DNA of 64,000 bases from Piscinibacter sp. HJYY11 (GTDB taxonomy: Bacteria; Pseudomonadota; Gammaproteobacteria; Burkholderiales; Burkholderiaceae_C): assembly GCF_016735515.1 (NCBI RefSeq), contig NZ_JAERQZ010000002.1, positions 124,001 to 188,000 of the forward strand, written 5' to 3'. The notes under the pieces are model-generated. The model was not told the DNA's origin. It made no database searches and was given only the letters and a program-made list of their open reading frames with translations. The position numbers and the translations under genes are program-made. Numbering within the stretch: position 1 is the stretch's first letter; each line of letters begins with the position of its first letter. Below are positions 62,672 through 64,000 of the stretch, in pieces.

Positions 62672-63220
62672 TCACTTCCCCAGGGGCCTGACGCTGCCGC
62701 AGTCGGCACTCAGCCACCGGCCGGTCTGGTCGACGGTCACGCGCTCGTTCTGGCCCATCACGACGGTGTCGACGATGCCGCGGCTGGTGTAGGCGGTCGG
62801 GCTCTGGAATTCGACCAGCGCTTCGCCCGCGGCCGGCGGGTTGGTGGCGCAGCTGAACTTCACCTTCATCGAGCTGGCGCTCTTGTCCAGCACCTGCTGC
62901 GTGCAGTCGCCCGCCTGCTGCGGTATCTGGCCGCGCTCGGCGTCTTCCTTGCTGATGCAGGCCTGCACGCTGCTGGTCTTGTCGCCGAGCTTCACGCCCT
63001 GCTGCGCCATCATCTGCTCGACCTGCTTGCGCTGGTCGGGCGGCAGCCGTGCGATGTAGGCCTGCGCCTCGCGCATCGCCATCTCGGCCTTGCCGCTCTG
63101 GCTCTTGAGCGACATGTTGATTTCCCACAGGCCGGCCTCGATGCGGGGGCCGGGCTGGGTCTGGGCGTGTGCGGTGCCGATGCAGAGCAGGGCGGCGAGT
63201 GTTGTCTTCAACTTCATCAT
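62672..63220 (-). CDS. DUF3617 family periplasmic protein
   Basis: 182 residues with a signal peptide (ALLCIGTAHA-Q). The body matches DUF3617: PRIEAGLWEINMSLKSQSGK at the N-terminus, an internal VQACISKEDAERGQIPQQAG, DCTQQVLDKSASSMKVKFSC and a C-terminal SADCGSVRPLGK. Four cysteines suggest two disulfides. The function of the family is unknown. It is divergent from the alpha/beta hydrolase gene across 75 bases. Confidence 0.88.
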   Translation of the reverse strand: MMKLKTTLAALLCIGTAHAQTQPGPRIEAGLWEINMSLKSQSGKAEMAMREAQAYIARLPPDQRKQVEQMMAQQGVKLGDKTSSVQACISKEDAERGQIPQQAGDCTQQVLDKSASSMKVKFSCATNPPAAGEALVEFQSPTAYTSRGIVDTVVMGQNERVTVDQTGRWLSADCGSVRPLGK

Positions 63221-63295
63221 CGATTACGGGGTCCTCTGGAGATCAATCAGCGGGGTCATCGGCCAGAATGCCGGCCTGTGACGACCCACCTGCCA

Positions 63296-64000
63296 ATGAT
63301 CCGCCGAGTACGGATGCTCACATGTGCCGCGGCCCTGTTCTTCACAGGGGCTCTGGCGATGGCACAGAACACGAACACCGCCCCGTGCGTGGAGCCGGTG
63401 CCGCCTGCAGCGTCGGGTGCAGCCCCCCAGCTGCCGCCCCCGCGCCTGCAGCAGCTTCAGTACAAGTGCCTCAAGCTGAACGGCGGCCAGCGCGTGCTGG
63501 TGGGCGAGGCCGGCGATGCAAAAGCGCCGCCGGTGCTGCTGGTCCATGGGCTGGGCAACAACGCCCACCGCGACTGGGCGCCGGTGATTCGCCCGCTGGC
63601 TGCGCAGTTCCACGTGATCACGGTCGACCTGCCGGGCTTCGGCGCCTCGCCCGGCAGCGGCGAAGGCTATTCGTTCATCGGGCTCGGGCGCGTGCTGTCG
63701 CAGGTGCTGGACCAGCTGGCGCCGGGGCAGAAGGCGCACGTGGTCGGCCATTCGCTGGGCGGCGCGGTGAGCCTCTTCTTCGCGCATGCGTATGGCGAAC
63801 GGGTGGAGCGGCTGGTGCTGGTCGATGCCGCAGGCATCCTGCTGAAGAACGTGTTCGTGCAGCACATCGCCGGCCTGCGCACGCCGCAGGTGGGCATCGC
63901 GCCGGTGGACCAGATCCTCAAGGGCTTCAGCGAGCGCCTGGGCAGCGTCAAGCGCGGGCTCTTCTTCCGGCTCGACGACCGCTTCGACTTCAGCCGCTGG
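63296..64000 (+). CDS. secreted alpha/beta hydrolase, N-terminal part
   Basis: The gene runs off the window end; 235 codons are open with no stop. The ATG at 63296 is used here, with a GTG at 63278 as an alternative. A signal peptide (CAAALFFTGALAMA-Q) and a Pro/Ala-rich spacer precede the hydrolase fold: VLLVHGLGNNAHRDWAPVIR, ITVDLPGFGASPGSGEGYSF and the nucleophile elbow VVGHSLGGAVSLFFA. The Asp and His of the triad would be beyond the window. It is an esterase or lipase-like enzyme of unknown substrate. Confidence 0.88.
   Translation, partial: MIRRVRMLTCAAALFFTGALAMAQNTNTAPCVEPVPPAASGAAPQLPPPRLQQLQYKCLKLNGGQRVLVGEAGDAKAPPVLLVHGLGNNAHRDWAPVIRPLAAQFHVITVDLPGFGASPGSGEGYSFIGLGRVLSQVLDQLAPGQKAHVVGHSLGGAVSLFFAHAYGERVERLVLVDAAGILLKNVFVQHIAGLRTPQVGIAPVDQILKGFSERLGSVKRGLFFRLDDRFDFSRW

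Overview
The window is chromosomal DNA of very high G+C content from a bacterium that looks like a betaproteobacterium of the order Burkholderiales. The gene mix (glnA-ntrB-ntrC, a single-chain methylmalonyl-CoA mutase with MeaB and propionyl-CoA carboxylase, EmrAB with a lipoprotein outer-membrane factor, DUF4124, DUF3617 and DUF4337 proteins) would fit a Rhizobacter/Piscinibacter/Methylibium-type organism. That placement is inference from gene content, not from a marker gene. Coding density is high: no stretch above 300 bases lacks a gene. The largest gaps are 4022..4283, 20382..20585, 49913..50112, 28031..28219 and 25185..25368, and each carries regulatory-looking sequence. I see no rRNA, tRNA, CRISPR array, insertion sequence or prophage.

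Layout. 1..4021: end of an AIM24/TIGR00266-type gene, a secreted beta-propeller protein, a polysaccharide deacetylase-like protein, a sterol-desaturase-type membrane hydroxylase and an EI24/CysZ-like membrane protein. 4022..9067: nitrogen control block, glnA behind candidate NtrC sites and a sigma-54 promoter, then a DUF4124 gene coupled to ntrB, then ntrC. 9101..29443: an envelope and stress island, with an AI-2E-type permease, BON lipoprotein, ferritin-like protein, giant cyclic beta-1,2-glucan synthase, DUF3309 peptide, sorbosone-dehydrogenase-like lipoprotein, phospholipase-D-type lipoprotein, a run of small membrane proteins (holin-like, DUF883, DUF1328), a NarL-type two-component pair, a lone receiver protein, a cysteine-repeat periplasmic protein and a DUF4337 protein. 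29454..38013: folA, a GntR/FCD regulator, and the divergent propionate pathway operon scpA-meaB-pccB-pccA-VOC. 38089..44753: MATE transporter, gamma-glutamyltransferase, thyA, OmpA-type lipoprotein and an MsbA-like ABC exporter. 44875..49912: marR with a tripartite EmrAB-type efflux operon. 50113..59626: SGNH hydrolase, an unknown protein, an extended Lnt, a degenerate GGDEF protein, an AttH/CrtC-like lipocalin, a SWIM/SNF2 helicase and a small unknown protein. 59686..64000: vapBC, a serine-hydrolase-like lipoprotein, an XRE-cupin/GNAT pair, DUF3617 and the start of an alpha/beta hydrolase.

The observation I would follow first is an 18-base imperfect dyad, TGTCGGACG-NN-GCCTACA. It occurs in the same form in three separate intergenic regions (20438, 28051, 42946), with looser copies at 20478, 28117 and 11422. 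All lie upstream of stress or envelope genes: the glucan synthase leader ORF, DUF3309, ferritin-like protein, lone receiver, cysteine-repeat protein and OmpA-type lipoprotein. This looks like the binding site of one regulator controlling a scattered envelope-stress regulon. The NarL-type response regulator at 26781..27413 is the obvious local candidate. Other clear regulatory structures are twin 18-base operators flanking marR, a perfect palindrome overlapping the -10 box of the propionate operon, and orphan palindromes upstream of the SGNH hydrolase and MATE genes.
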